Assembly: GCF_900111075.1 (NCBI RefSeq)
Contig: NZ_FOFZ01000010.1
Span: forward strand, 1-64,000
Length of the DNA: 64,000 bases
Direction of reading: 5' to 3'
DNA from: Flavobacterium frigoris
Lineage (GTDB): Bacteria > Bacteroidota > Bacteroidia > Flavobacteriales > Flavobacteriaceae
Shown: one piece after another, positions 8,257 to 16,688 of the stretch
Layout: every line of letters starts with the position of its first letter
How positions within the stretch are numbered: the first letter of the stretch is position 1
The notes under the pieces: generated by a model
What the model was told of the DNA's origin: nothing
Seen by the model: only the letters and a program-made list of their open reading frames with translations
Databases searched by the model: none
Made by a program: the position numbers and the translations under genes

Positions 8257-8288
8257 AAACCCAGCAATTTTAAGTAATTGCTGGGTTT
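8257..8288. terminator. Bidirectional terminator between convergent genes
   Basis: AAACCCAGCAATT (8257-8269) and AATTGCTGGGTTT (8276-8288) form a perfect 13-bp stem with a six-base loop. A and T runs flank it on both sides. It separates the sigma-factor operon from the convergent acyltransferase gene. Confidence 0.9.
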
Positions 8289-8321
8289 GTATTTTTATAA
8301 AAAAAGGTATTTATTAAGCTC

Positions 8322-9131
8322 TCAATATTCCCATTTTCTGAATTTATTTAATTTCTCCTGCTCTTCGATTTCTTCGACTGGAATTACCTTTAGAAAAGAA
8401 CAGTGTTGCTCGATTGCAAATTCTACTTTCTCTACGATTTCATCAATAGAATCATTGTCATAGTCAATTTTAAGCGGTTCTTTGATGATGAACGATTGCA
8501 GAATTCCTTTCTTTTTCATGCGCAACCCTTTTTTGTCAAAGGAACGGCGGAAACCATCGATAACAATAGGAACTACTATAGGACGGTGTTCTTTAATTAT
8601 ATGCGCCGTCCCTTTACGAACTGGCTTGAATGATTTAGTTGTTCCTTGCGGAAATGTAATCACCCAACCATCTTTAAGTGCAATTTTAATATTTTCGGTA
8701 TCATTAGGATTTACATCTTTTTTATCGCTAACATCCTTGCCTTTTGCACGCCAGGTTCGTTCTACGCTAATTGCACCTGCATAAGCCATTATCCTTGGTA
8801 GTAAACCCGCTTGCATCGTTTCTTTGGCTGCCACATAATAAATATTTAACTTAGGATTCCACAAATACAATACATCTTTTATATTGTTCTCTCTCCCTTT
8901 TAAACTAGCGTTAAATACATGAAACATGGCTACTACATCAGCAAAGTAAGTTTGATGATTCGAAATGAACAGCACGTTAGTGTCTGGTAAATTTCTAATA
9001 ATCTCTGAACCTTCAATCTGTAATTCGTTGAAACCTCTATATCGTCTATGGGTAATCCCCCCGAAAATTCGAATCAACCATCTCTTCACGAAAAGGATGT
9101 GACCAAAAGGATTTCTCTTAAATAACCCCAT
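8322..9131 (-). CDS. 1-acyl-sn-glycerol-3-phosphate acyltransferase-like protein (PlsC family)
   Basis: A 269-residue membrane-associated acyltransferase of the PlsC/LPLAT family, which transfers acyl chains to lysophospholipids or related acceptors. The catalytic block is NHQTYFAD at residues 58-65. Its spacing is H-x5-D rather than the textbook H-x4-D. The acceptor-binding motif is present as FPQGTTK near residue 161, and VVPIVIDGFRRSF is the typical fourth block. The gene is monocistronic, between a terminator and a divergent stretch before the NUDIX gene. Whether it makes phosphatidic acid or acylates an aminolipid is open. Confidence 0.85.
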   Translation of the reverse strand: MGLFKRNPFGHILFVKRWLIRIFGGITHRRYRGFNELQIEGSEIIRNLPDTNVLFISNHQTYFADVVAMFHVFNASLKGRENNIKDVLYLWNPKLNIYYVAAKETMQAGLLPRIMAYAGAISVERTWRAKGKDVSDKKDVNPNDTENIKIALKDGWVITFPQGTTKSFKPVRKGTAHIIKEHRPIVVPIVIDGFRRSFDKKGLRMKKKGILQSFIIKEPLKIDYDNDSIDEIVEKVEFAIEQHCSFLKVIPVEEIEEQEKLNKFRKWEY

Positions 9132-9252
9132 ATAATTGTATGTTTATCTTCTAAATTTACTTTACAAACTTACGAAATTTATTTTTGTACTCTAATGTTA
9201 TCAATATATGACGAACTGAAATAACAACCTTGATTGCACGCCGTATATCATT

Positions 9253-9903
9253 TTATTTTTGTGAATACAAAACTGATTTCAATACATCTTTTAACTCACT
9301 AAGCATCATTGCCGTAGCTCCCCAAACCACATGTCCTTCGATCTCAAAGGCAGGAACATTAATGTTTTTGGCATAGGAAGTCGTTAGCTTTGCCTCAATA
9401 ATTATTTTGTCGCTCAGGAAGACCGATAATGGCAATTCAATGATACTAGAAACTTCAGTTGGATCAAGCACAAAACAAGCTTCTTCTTTACAGATTCCAA
9501 AAAAAGGATAGACCATAAAGTTACTTGGAGGAATGTAGGTAGGCGTAAATAACTTAATAATCTCCATCTGATTAGGCCGTATTCCCACCTCCTCATGTGT
9601 TTCCCGCAACGCTGTCTCAGAATAATCTTTATCTTCTGTTTCCCATTTCCCGCCGGGGAATGCTATTTGTCCCGAATGAACGCCTTCATAAGAATTCCGA
9701 ACAATTAAAACCAAATGTGTCATTCCATTCTTTGGGTAAAACAACATCATAACCGCCGCCATCCTTGGGACTTTATTTTCACTAAATGCATTTTTTAAGC
9801 TTTCCATTCTTTCAAATGGAGCCATTTTAAGATGCGCCTCCATTGCCGGGAGTTTCGCTTGAGCGAAATGAGGAACATATTCTAAAAAATGTTGAAAATC
9901 CAT
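9253..9903 (-). CDS. NUDIX hydrolase, CoA pyrophosphatase type
   Basis: A NUDIX hydrolase of about 216 residues. The NUDIX box lies at about residues 84-108 (GGKWE, then RETHEEVGI). The residues just before it, SGQIAFPGG, match the CoA-ase (NudL-like) subgroup, which cleaves coenzyme A to 3',5'-ADP and phosphopantetheine. ATG codons exist at 9909 and 9903. I prefer the second because family members begin MDFQ-like. It is divergent from the DUF4268 gene, whose -7 element starts only 5 bp from the first possible start. Confidence 0.85.
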   Translation of the reverse strand: MDFQHFLEYVPHFAQAKLPAMEAHLKMAPFERMESLKNAFSENKVPRMAAVMMLFYPKNGMTHLVLIVRNSYEGVHSGQIAFPGGKWETEDKDYSETALRETHEEVGIRPNQMEIIKLFTPTYIPPSNFMVYPFFGICKEEACFVLDPTEVSSIIELPLSVFLSDKIIIEAKLTTSYAKNINVPAFEIEGHVVWGATAMMLSELKDVLKSVLYSQK

Positions 9904-9913
9904 AATCAAAGTC

Positions 9914-9921
9914 TATTTTTG
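9914..9921 (+). promoter_or_regulatory. -7 promoter element for the DUF4268 gene
   Basis: TATTTTTG matches the Bacteroidota -7 consensus TAnnTTTG exactly. It is 67 bp before the ATG at 9988. The -33 region would lie inside the start of the NUDIX gene, and no clear TTTG is visible there. Confidence 0.5.
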
Positions 9922-9987
9922 CATATTAAAGTAAATATACTCTAGAAAATTAAAGTGCGCAAATTTTCTAATAATCAAACAATCAAA

Positions 9988-10422
9988 ATGTATAGCAAAG
10001 AAGAAACTCAAAAATTAAAGAGAGAGTTCTGGGTCACATTCGCAGAAAAATTTCCAAGAAAATGGGTATTATATGACACCAAAATTAAAGACTTCTCTTT
10101 TAAATTTTATGTAGATAATAAAAAAGCCCAAGTTATAATTGATATTGAGCATCGAAATAATGATACCCGAATTGCTTATTTTGAAAAACTAGAAGCTTTA
10201 AAAAGCATATTAGCGGAAGAATTCATTGCCGATTTAGTATTCGAAAGAGATTATGTTCTTGAAAACGGAAAAACAATTAGTCGTATTTGGGTTGAAAAAC
10301 TAGGAGTAAGTGTTAGTAATAGAAACTACTGGGACGAAATATATTCTTTTTATAACGAGAAAATGGCTGCTTTAGAGCTTTTCTATTCAGAATATGATGA
10401 TTTTATAAAAGACATAACATAG
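9988..10422 (+). CDS. DUF4268 domain-containing protein
   Basis: A soluble protein of 144 residues that is almost entirely a DUF4268 domain (KREFWVTFAEKFPRKWVLYD, then FKFYVDNKKAQVIIDIEH). In other bacteria the domain often forms the C-terminal part of putative nucleases or stands alone. No catalytic role is established. A GTG at 9955 could add 11 residues, but the ATG at 9988 starts right at the conserved part. It is followed by a terminator hairpin that also serves the convergent carboxylase operon. Confidence 0.8.
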   Translation: MYSKEETQKLKREFWVTFAEKFPRKWVLYDTKIKDFSFKFYVDNKKAQVIIDIEHRNNDTRIAYFEKLEALKSILAEEFIADLVFERDYVLENGKTISRIWVEKLGVSVSNRNYWDEIYSFYNEKMAALELFYSEYDDFIKDIT

Positions 10423-10492
10423 TCTAAAAAAGCTGGTTGCATTAGGTTTTTTCGTGTTTAAGACAGCACTCATGCTATATTCTTACGAGTAA

Positions 10493-10538
10493 AAAAGCGA
10501 TTGTTAAATAGAATTTCCTCTATTCAACAATCGCTTTT
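10493..10538. terminator. Bidirectional terminator between DUF4268 gene and carboxylase operon
   Basis: AAAAGCGATTGTT (10493-10505) pairs with AACAATCGCTTTT (10526-10538). Inside it ATAG and CTAT extend the stem. A and T runs lie on both sides, and the genes on either side converge. Confidence 0.85.
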
Positions 10539-10558
10539 ATGATATATATTTAAAAAAA

Positions 10559-12100
10559 CTACAACGGAATATTTCCGTGTTTTCTATTGGGAGTAACACT
10601 AACTTTATTTTCAAGCATACTGTATGCTTTAATCAATTTTCTGCGTGTATCTTGGGGTAAAATAACCTCATCCACAAAGCCTCTTTGCGCTGCAGTATAT
10701 GGATTGGCGAACAGCTTTGCATATTCTGCTTCTTTTTCTAATAATTTAGCTGCAGGATCTGCTGCTTCGTTAATTTCTTTTTTAAAGATAATTTCTGAAG
10801 CTCCTTTTGCTCCCATTACCGCAATTTCGGCGGTTGGCCAAGCATAATTCATGTCGGCACCAATGTGTTTCGAGTTCATAACATCATAAGCACCACCATA
10901 AGCTTTACGCGTAATAACCGTAATTCTTGGCACGGTCGCTTCGCTTAACGCATAAAGTAATTTGGCTCCATGGACAATAATTCCATGCCACTCTTGATCT
11001 GTTCCCGGTAAGAAACCTGGTACATCTACCAAGACTAACAAAGGAATATTAAAACAATCACAAAAACGGGTAAATCGTGCTGCTTTAATCGAACTGTTTA
11101 CATCCAAAACTCCGGCTAAATACAACGGCTGATTGGCCACAATACCAATACTTCTTCCGCCTAATCTGGCAAAGCCTACAATAATATTCTCGGCATAATT
11201 TTTATGAACTTCGAAGAAAGAATCTTCGTCAATAATCCCAGCAATAACGTTATGCATGTCATACGGCTTGTTCGGATTATCAGGAATAATCGTTGCCAAT
11301 TGTTCGCGTACCTCATCGTTTAGCTCATAAGGCAACTTTGCAGTCGTCTCTTTATTACTTTGCGGTAAATAGCTCAACAATTTTTTTAGATCTTCCAGAC
11401 ATTCTACATCATTTGCAGAAGTACAATGTGCCACACCAGACTTAGTAGAATGCGTACTTGCTCCTCCCAGTTCCTCAGAAGTTACGGTTTCGTTAGTAAC
11501 CGTTTTAACTACGTTAGGCCCAGTCACAAACATATAACTAGTATCTTCTACCATCATGGTAAAATCAGTCATAGCGGGAGAATATACCGCTCCACCGGCG
11601 CAGGGTCCCATGATAGCAGATATTTGCGGAATCACTCCACTTGCCTGTACGTTTCTATAAAAAATATCGGCATAGCCACCTAAAGAACGAACCCCTTCTT
11701 GAATACGAGCACCACCTGAATCGTTTAATCCGATCATAGGCGCTCCCATTTTGACTGCCATATCCATCACTTTACAGATTTTTTCGGCATGTGTTTCAGA
11801 CAACGCGCCACCAAAAACAGTGAAATCCTGAGCAAAAACATAGACTAATCTTCCGTTGACGGTTCCGTACCCGGTAATTACACCGTCTCCATAATATTTT
11901 TCTTTCTCCATCCCAAAATCAGTGGTACGGTGTGTTACCAATATTCCAATTTCTTCAAAAGAACCTTCATCCATCAAATAATTAACACGCTCTCTGGCTG
12001 TTAGTTTCTTCTTTTGGTGTTGTTTTGCAATTCTGTTTTTACCTCCACCCAAATGGGCTTGAGCAATTTTATCGTTTAATTCTTTTATTTTAGACTCCAT
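10559..12100 (-). CDS. Acyl-CoA carboxylase, carboxyltransferase subunit (propionyl-CoA carboxylase beta type)
   Basis: A 513-residue carboxyltransferase that moves carboxybiotin's CO2 to an acyl-CoA. The length and motifs fit propionyl/methylmalonyl-CoA carboxylase beta chains: [13 protein letters not shown] in the N-terminal half, [12 protein letters not shown], and [23 protein letters not shown] (split here by a few bases of loop) near the C-terminus. It is the last gene of a three-gene operon, with a 4-bp gap to the biotin carboxylase. With the other two subunits it would turn propionyl-CoA into methylmalonyl-CoA. Acetyl-CoA as a second substrate cannot be excluded. Confidence 0.9.
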   Translation of the reverse strand: MESKIKELNDKIAQAHLGGGKNRIAKQHQKKKLTARERVNYLMDEGSFEEIGILVTHRTTDFGMEKEKYYGDGVITGYGTVNGRLVYVFAQDFTVFGGALSETHAEKICKVMDMAVKMGAPMIGLNDSGGARIQEGVRSLGGYADIFYRNVQASGVIPQISAIMGPCAGGAVYSPAMTDFTMMVEDTSYMFVTGPNVVKTVTNETVTSEELGGASTHSTKSGVAHCTSANDVECLEDLKKLLSYLPQSNKETTAKLPYELNDEVREQLATIIPDNPNKPYDMHNVIAGIIDEDSFFEVHKNYAENIIVGFARLGGRSIGIVANQPLYLAGVLDVNSSIKAARFTRFCDCFNIPLLVLVDVPGFLPGTDQEWHGIIVHGAKLLYALSEATVPRITVITRKAYGGAYDVMNSKHIGADMNYAWPTAEIAVMGAKGASEIIFKKEINEAADPAAKLLEKEAEYAKLFANPYTAAQRGFVDEVILPQDTRRKLIKAYSMLENKVSVTPNRKHGNIPL

Positions 12101-12104
12101 AAAT

Positions 12105-13547
12105 TTATTGATTTGGTAATCGTACTATTTTTTGATCTTCAAAATATTGTTTCAAAGCGATCATAGCGGCAATTTCCGCTTCTTGTGCCAATTGGTTTTT
12201 CAACAAGTCTGCACTATAATATTTTTTCACGAAATGAGTGTCAAAATTCCCCGAACGGAAAGCTTCATGTTCACATACAAATTTCCCGAAAGGCAAAGTA
12301 GTTTGTACTCCTTCGACCAAATATCCATCAATTGCTTTGATCATAAGTTGGATAGCCTCTTCACGTGTTTCGCCATACGTAATCAACTTAGCCAGCATCG
12401 GGTCATAATAGATGGGAATATCCATTCCTTGTTCAAAACCGTTATCAACGCGAATTCCTTCGCCAACAGGCAATTGGTACACCTCTAAATGGCCAACACT
12501 TGGAAGAAAATCATTCATAGGATCTTCGGCATATACACGCAATTCTAATGCGTGACCTTTAATCACTAAGTCTTCCTGCTTAATCGTTAAAGCCTCTCCA
12601 CGAGCCACTTTTATTTGCATTTCAACTAAATCAGTACCTGTAATCAACTCGGTTACTGGATGCTCCACTTGCAAACGCGTATTCATTTCAAGGAAGTAGA
12701 AATTATTGTTTTCATCCAATAAAAACTCCACAGTTCCTGCTCCTAAATAATCGCAAGATTTAGCCACCATAACGGCAGCTTCACCCATTTCTTTGCGCAA
12801 TTCAGGTGTTAAAACTGAAGAAGGAGCTTCTTCGACTACTTTTTGATGGCGACGCTGAATACTACATTCTCTTTCGAATAAATATAAAATATTCCCATGA
12901 CTATCGGCCATGATTTGTATTTCAATATGACGAGGAGAAGCAACGTATTTTTCTATAAAAACAGAACCATCACCAAAAGCATTTATAGCCTCGCTGATCG
13001 CTCTTTTCATTTGGGATTCAAACTCTTCCTCATTCTCGACAACGCGCATTCCTTTTCCACCACCACCAGCAGAAGCTTTAATCAAAATAGGGAAACCTAT
13101 TTCTCGGGCAACTCCTTTTGCTTTTTCAATATCGGTAATCGCTTCGTCTAAACCAGGAACCATTGGAATATTATAAGCTTTAACTGCTTCTTTCGCAGCC
13201 AACTTACTTCCCATTATATGTATGGCTTTCGATTTTGGCCCAATAAAAATGATATTGTTTTTTTCTGCTTTTTCAGCAAAATCAGCATTTTCACTCAAGA
13301 AACCGTATCCTGGATGAATAGCGTCCACGCCCAATGATTTGGCCACTTCAATAATTTTATCTCCTAATAAATAAGACTGGTTTGAAGGTGATTCCCCAAT
13401 CCAAACGGCTTCATCAGCAAATTTGACATGTGGTGCATTTCTATCGACTGTTGAATAAACAGCCACTGTTTTAATACCCATTTTCTGGGCGGTCTTCATT
13501 ACTCTAATGGCAATTTCTCCCCTATTGGCAACTAATATCTTTTTCAT
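12105..13547 (-). CDS. accC: Biotin carboxylase subunit of acyl-CoA carboxylase
   Basis: An ATP-grasp biotin carboxylase of about 480 residues that uses ATP and bicarbonate to carboxylate the biotin on the carrier protein. It starts [15 protein letters not shown], the family hallmark. It has the glycine-rich ATP loop [14 protein letters not shown], the block [12 protein letters not shown] and the catalytic [15 protein letters not shown] chose ATG 13547, 4 bp after the carrier stop, over the start at 13565, which would add six unconserved residues and overlap the carrier gene. In this three-subunit operon it probably serves the propionyl-CoA type carboxylase rather than fatty-acid AccABCD. Confidence 0.9.
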   Translation of the reverse strand: MKKILVANRGEIAIRVMKTAQKMGIKTVAVYSTVDRNAPHVKFADEAVWIGESPSNQSYLLGDKIIEVAKSLGVDAIHPGYGFLSENADFAEKAEKNNIIFIGPKSKAIHIMGSKLAAKEAVKAYNIPMVPGLDEAITDIEKAKGVAREIGFPILIKASAGGGGKGMRVVENEEEFESQMKRAISEAINAFGDGSVFIEKYVASPRHIEIQIMADSHGNILYLFERECSIQRRHQKVVEEAPSSVLTPELRKEMGEAAVMVAKSCDYLGAGTVEFLLDENNNFYFLEMNTRLQVEHPVTELITGTDLVEMQIKVARGEALTIKQEDLVIKGHALELRVYAEDPMNDFLPSVGHLEVYQLPVGEGIRVDNGFEQGMDIPIYYDPMLAKLITYGETREEAIQLMIKAIDGYLVEGVQTTLPFGKFVCEHEAFRSGNFDTHFVKKYYSADLLKNQLAQEAEIAAMIALKQYFEDQKIVRLPNQ

Positions 13548-13551
13548 ACGC

Positions 13552-14037
13552 TTATTCAAATTCAATTAATAACTGCCCTTTATCCACAGCATCTCCCAAT
13601 CCTACCGATATCGATTTGATAATTCCGTCGCGTGGAGAAAGAAAACTGTTTTCCATTTTCATAGCTTCTAGAATTAACAGACTGTCATTTTCTTTTACCG
13701 TTTGTCCTACTACCACACTAATTTCCAAGATCAATCCCGGCATAGGTGCTTTGATTGCATTGACCTGTTTAGTCAATCCTACCTCAAATCCCAATTCATG
13801 GATAAGCTGATCTAAATCATTAGAAATAGCAACAGTATAACTATTGTTATTTACTTTGACGGTATAGGTTTTATGATTGAAATCAGCCGAGATAATCTCC
13901 GCTTTGTAGGGCTTGCTTTCTTGTAATACATGGAATGTTTTAGCATCCATATTTACAGCGTCAAGCCGCGAAATTTGTTCCTTATCAAAATCAAATTGAA
14001 AAGAATCATTTACTTTTACTTTATAGCTATCACTCAT
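13552..14037 (-). CDS. Biotin carboxyl carrier protein of acyl-CoA carboxylase
   Basis: A 161-residue biotin carrier subunit and first gene of the carboxylase operon. Residues 95-161 are a biotinyl domain with the attachment motif EAMKMEN, where K127 takes the biotin. MPG at 99-101 starts the first half of the barrel. The N-terminal 85 residues are strand-rich and correspond to the BT-type linker seen in Bacteroidota carriers. It is followed by accC with a 4-bp gap. Its upstream region holds a perfect 20-bp palindrome at 14117-14136. Confidence 0.9.
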   Translation of the reverse strand: MSDSYKVKVNDSFQFDFDKEQISRLDAVNMDAKTFHVLQESKPYKAEIISADFNHKTYTVKVNNNSYTVAISNDLDQLIHELGFEVGLTKQVNAIKAPMPGLILEISVVVGQTVKENDSLLILEAMKMENSFLSPRDGIIKSISVGLGDAVDKGQLLIEFE

Positions 14038-14116
14038 TAATGCAATTTTTATGGTCGTAAAAATAGGTAAAAGAAAACGTTTTCGTAAGATAAAAAGAGA
14101 GATTTATGCTAAAATG

Positions 14117-14136
14117 ATATAGTTGCGCAACTATAT
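14117..14136. promoter_or_regulatory. Perfect 20-bp palindrome upstream of carboxylase operon
   Basis: ATATAGTTGC and GCAACTATAT are exact reverse complements with no spacer. The site lies 80 bp before the carrier gene's start. Even-spaced palindromes with a TTGCGCAA core are typical of dimeric regulators such as MarR-type proteins. It is therefore the probable operator of this operon. It has no T tract and so is unlikely to be a terminator for the convergent-side genes. No regulator gene lies beside it. Confidence 0.55.
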
Positions 14137-14218
14137 TTAAAAAATATAAATTTAACTCATTCCTTTAATCTTTAGAATTATATAAAAAACTCTTTTATGA
14201 AAAAAGTTAGTATAGCTA

Positions 14219-16492
14219 CTAAAGAACCAACAACCCAAACTCCCTTAAAGTGTTAATTGGTTTTGAGTACCAAAACAATTCAAAGTCCTCTAGCTTAGTT
14301 TCAAAATCAGCTTTAACTTCCTGAAATGAATAGGTTTTAGCGTTTGAAACAGTAATTTTCAACAACATTTCCACAAGCCATTCTCCTTCTTGCTTATTCG
14401 TCTGAATGGTAAAACTTTCTTTTTTATCGTGAAAAGTCAGTGTCATCATTTCTTTAGTCAGCATAGTTTTTTGCCCAAGGTCTTCAGGAACACCCTTTTT
14501 TATTTTATCGGAAGAATATTTTTTTTTGGGTGTTTCCCAAGTATTCCCTTTTTTTGATTTGGTAAAATGATCAACAGAAGGCTTCCCTCCCAACCAAACA
14601 ATTTTGGCTGTGGATTTAATTTTAAAATCTTCCGCTACTTCTAAAGCATTAAAAATGTAGTCTTCCGGGATTTTAGTCTTCGGAATTTTAAATTCAAACC
14701 AATCTTGCAACTCATAGTCGAAACAGATTCCGTGCATGAAATTGAACAATGATTTTTTGAGTCCAAAACTAAACTTGTCATGGTCGATTCCTGTCGAGTC
14801 AATATAGTTAATATCATTATTGGCAAAAGTCCCAATGACTTCCGTTTCTTTGACAACGCCAAATTTCTCTGGATACATCCCAACAGGACTGTGCGCCGTC
14901 ATAGCAAACTGATGCCAAAATCCAGACTGCAGAACACCTGCTTCAAATAATTGGCGCACCATTTCCAGACTGTCTACTGTTTCTTGAACCGTTTGCGTTG
15001 GATAGCCGTACATCAAATAAGAATGCACCATAATCCCTGCTTCGGTAAAATTGCGGGTCACTTTGGCTACTTGCTCCACCGTTACTCCCTTGTCTATCAA
15101 TTTCAACAAACGATCGGAGGCTACTTCGAGACCACCAGATACCGCGATACAGCCGGAAGCTTTTAGTAATAAGCACAAATCTCTGGAAAAACTTTTTTCG
15201 AATCGAATATTAGTCCACCAAGTCACTGATAATTTTCTTCGAAGTATTTCGAGTGCTAATGCCCGCATCAATGCTGGAGGTGCTGCTTCATCCACATAAT
15301 GAAATCCATTTTCACCAGTTTGCTCCATCATTTGCTCCATGCGATCGCAAAGCAAACTAGCCGCAACTGGTTCGTAAATTTTGATGTAATCCAATGAAAT
15401 ATCGCAAAAAGTACATTTCCCCCAATAGCATCCGTGCGCCATGGTGAGTTTATTCCAGCGTCCGTCGCTCCACATGCGGTGCATGGGATTTACGATTTCG
15501 ATAACCGAAATGTATTTATCCAAAGGCAAATCAGAATAATCTGGCGTACCTACTTGCGCTTGCTTGTAATCTGATTTTAGGGAATTATTTTTATAAATAA
15601 CTTTCCCGTCTTCTAGAAGAAATGTTCTTTTGAAAGAGTTGTGAGCTGGGTTTTCGATATTATTGATCAATTCCTCAACAGGTACTTCGCCATCGTCTAA
15701 AGTAATAAAATCGAAAAACTCAAAAACACGTTCGTCCGAAAGGGAACGTAATTCGGTGTTAGGGAAGCCGCCTCCCATGGTAATTTTAATTTCAGGATGA
15801 TGGTTTTTGATCCATTGCGCTGATCTAAAAGCACTGTATAAATTCCCCGGAAAGGGAACAGAAATCAAGAATAAAGTAGGCTGAATCGCTTCAATTCTCT
15901 CTTTTAAAATGGATAATAAAAGTTGGTCGATATAAGTTGGTTCTTGCCGTAAAGCTTCGTACAATTCGTCAAAAGAATTAGCACTTCGCCCTAAACGCTC
16001 TGCATAACGGCTGAAGCCAAAATTATCATCCACGCATTCCACAATAAAATCGGATATATCTTCAAGATATAAGGTCGCCAAATGCTTGCCTTTGTCCTGC
16101 GTTCCCATCGTACCGAAAGCCCAATCGAGTTCTTCCAGTTGCGCAAAACGAGAAGCTTCGGGCAGATAATCTTCTTGACAGATTTGGAGTGCTAAAGTTG
16201 GATTTTTCCCTTGTAGAAAACGGATTACCGCATCAATCGTTTTGATATATTCCTCTTGCAAGGCAAAAATTCGTTTGGAATTATCTGAAATAGCATTGTC
16301 TATAGTTGCAATTTTAAATAAATCTGATAATCCTACTTTAGAAAACAATTTCAAAATTACTTCAATCCCTAAATCCGCCTGAACAGAATCAATGTTTTTA
16401 GTATTCAGAAACCCTTTTATATAGGCAGTTGCTGGGTACGGTGTATTCAATTGGGTAAAAGGAGGCGTAATGAGAAAGAGTTTTGTTTTCAA
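14219..16492 (-). CDS. B12-binding-type radical SAM protein
   Basis: A protein of about 757 residues combining an N-terminal Rossmann-like domain, of the kind found in cobalamin-binding radical SAM enzymes, with a radical SAM domain. The N-terminus (TKLFLITPPFTQLNTPYPA) and MGGGFPNTEL fit that class. The classic B12-ligand DxHxxG is not visible. The iron-sulfur motif reads CYWGKCTFC, which is C-x4-C-x2-C with one residue more than the usual C-x3-C. Homologues start at the KTKLFLI segment, so I take the TTG at 16492. An in-frame ATG at 16597 would add 35 hydrophobic, low-complexity residues. The substrate is unknown. It is divergent from the T9SS gene. Confidence 0.8.
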   Translation of the reverse strand: MKTKLFLITPPFTQLNTPYPATAYIKGFLNTKNIDSVQADLGIEVILKLFSKVGLSDLFKIATIDNAISDNSKRIFALQEEYIKTIDAVIRFLQGKNPTLALQICQEDYLPEASRFAQLEELDWAFGTMGTQDKGKHLATLYLEDISDFIVECVDDNFGFSRYAERLGRSANSFDELYEALRQEPTYIDQLLLSILKERIEAIQPTLFLISVPFPGNLYSAFRSAQWIKNHHPEIKITMGGGFPNTELRSLSDERVFEFFDFITLDDGEVPVEELINNIENPAHNSFKRTFLLEDGKVIYKNNSLKSDYKQAQVGTPDYSDLPLDKYISVIEIVNPMHRMWSDGRWNKLTMAHGCYWGKCTFCDISLDYIKIYEPVAASLLCDRMEQMMEQTGENGFHYVDEAAPPALMRALALEILRRKLSVTWWTNIRFEKSFSRDLCLLLKASGCIAVSGGLEVASDRLLKLIDKGVTVEQVAKVTRNFTEAGIMVHSYLMYGYPTQTVQETVDSLEMVRQLFEAGVLQSGFWHQFAMTAHSPVGMYPEKFGVVKETEVIGTFANNDINYIDSTGIDHDKFSFGLKKSLFNFMHGICFDYELQDWFEFKIPKTKIPEDYIFNALEVAEDFKIKSTAKIVWLGGKPSVDHFTKSKKGNTWETPKKKYSSDKIKKGVPEDLGQKTMLTKEMMTLTFHDKKESFTIQTNKQEGEWLVEMLLKITVSNAKTYSFQEVKADFETKLEDFELFWYSKPINTLREFGLLVL

Positions 16493-16688
16493 AAGGAAAT
16501 TGTTTTGTGCAAAAATAAGGGTTATTTGTGTTCTTTCCACCAAAAGATTAAAAGACAAATTTATTGTGGTTGTATTAATTTTAAAAAAGTGTGTCATACT
16601 AAAAAACTATTTGGGTTTCTACATATTTATCTATATTTACAATCTACACTTCAAAATAATATTTTTCTTTCAACACGTTTAAAAATCT

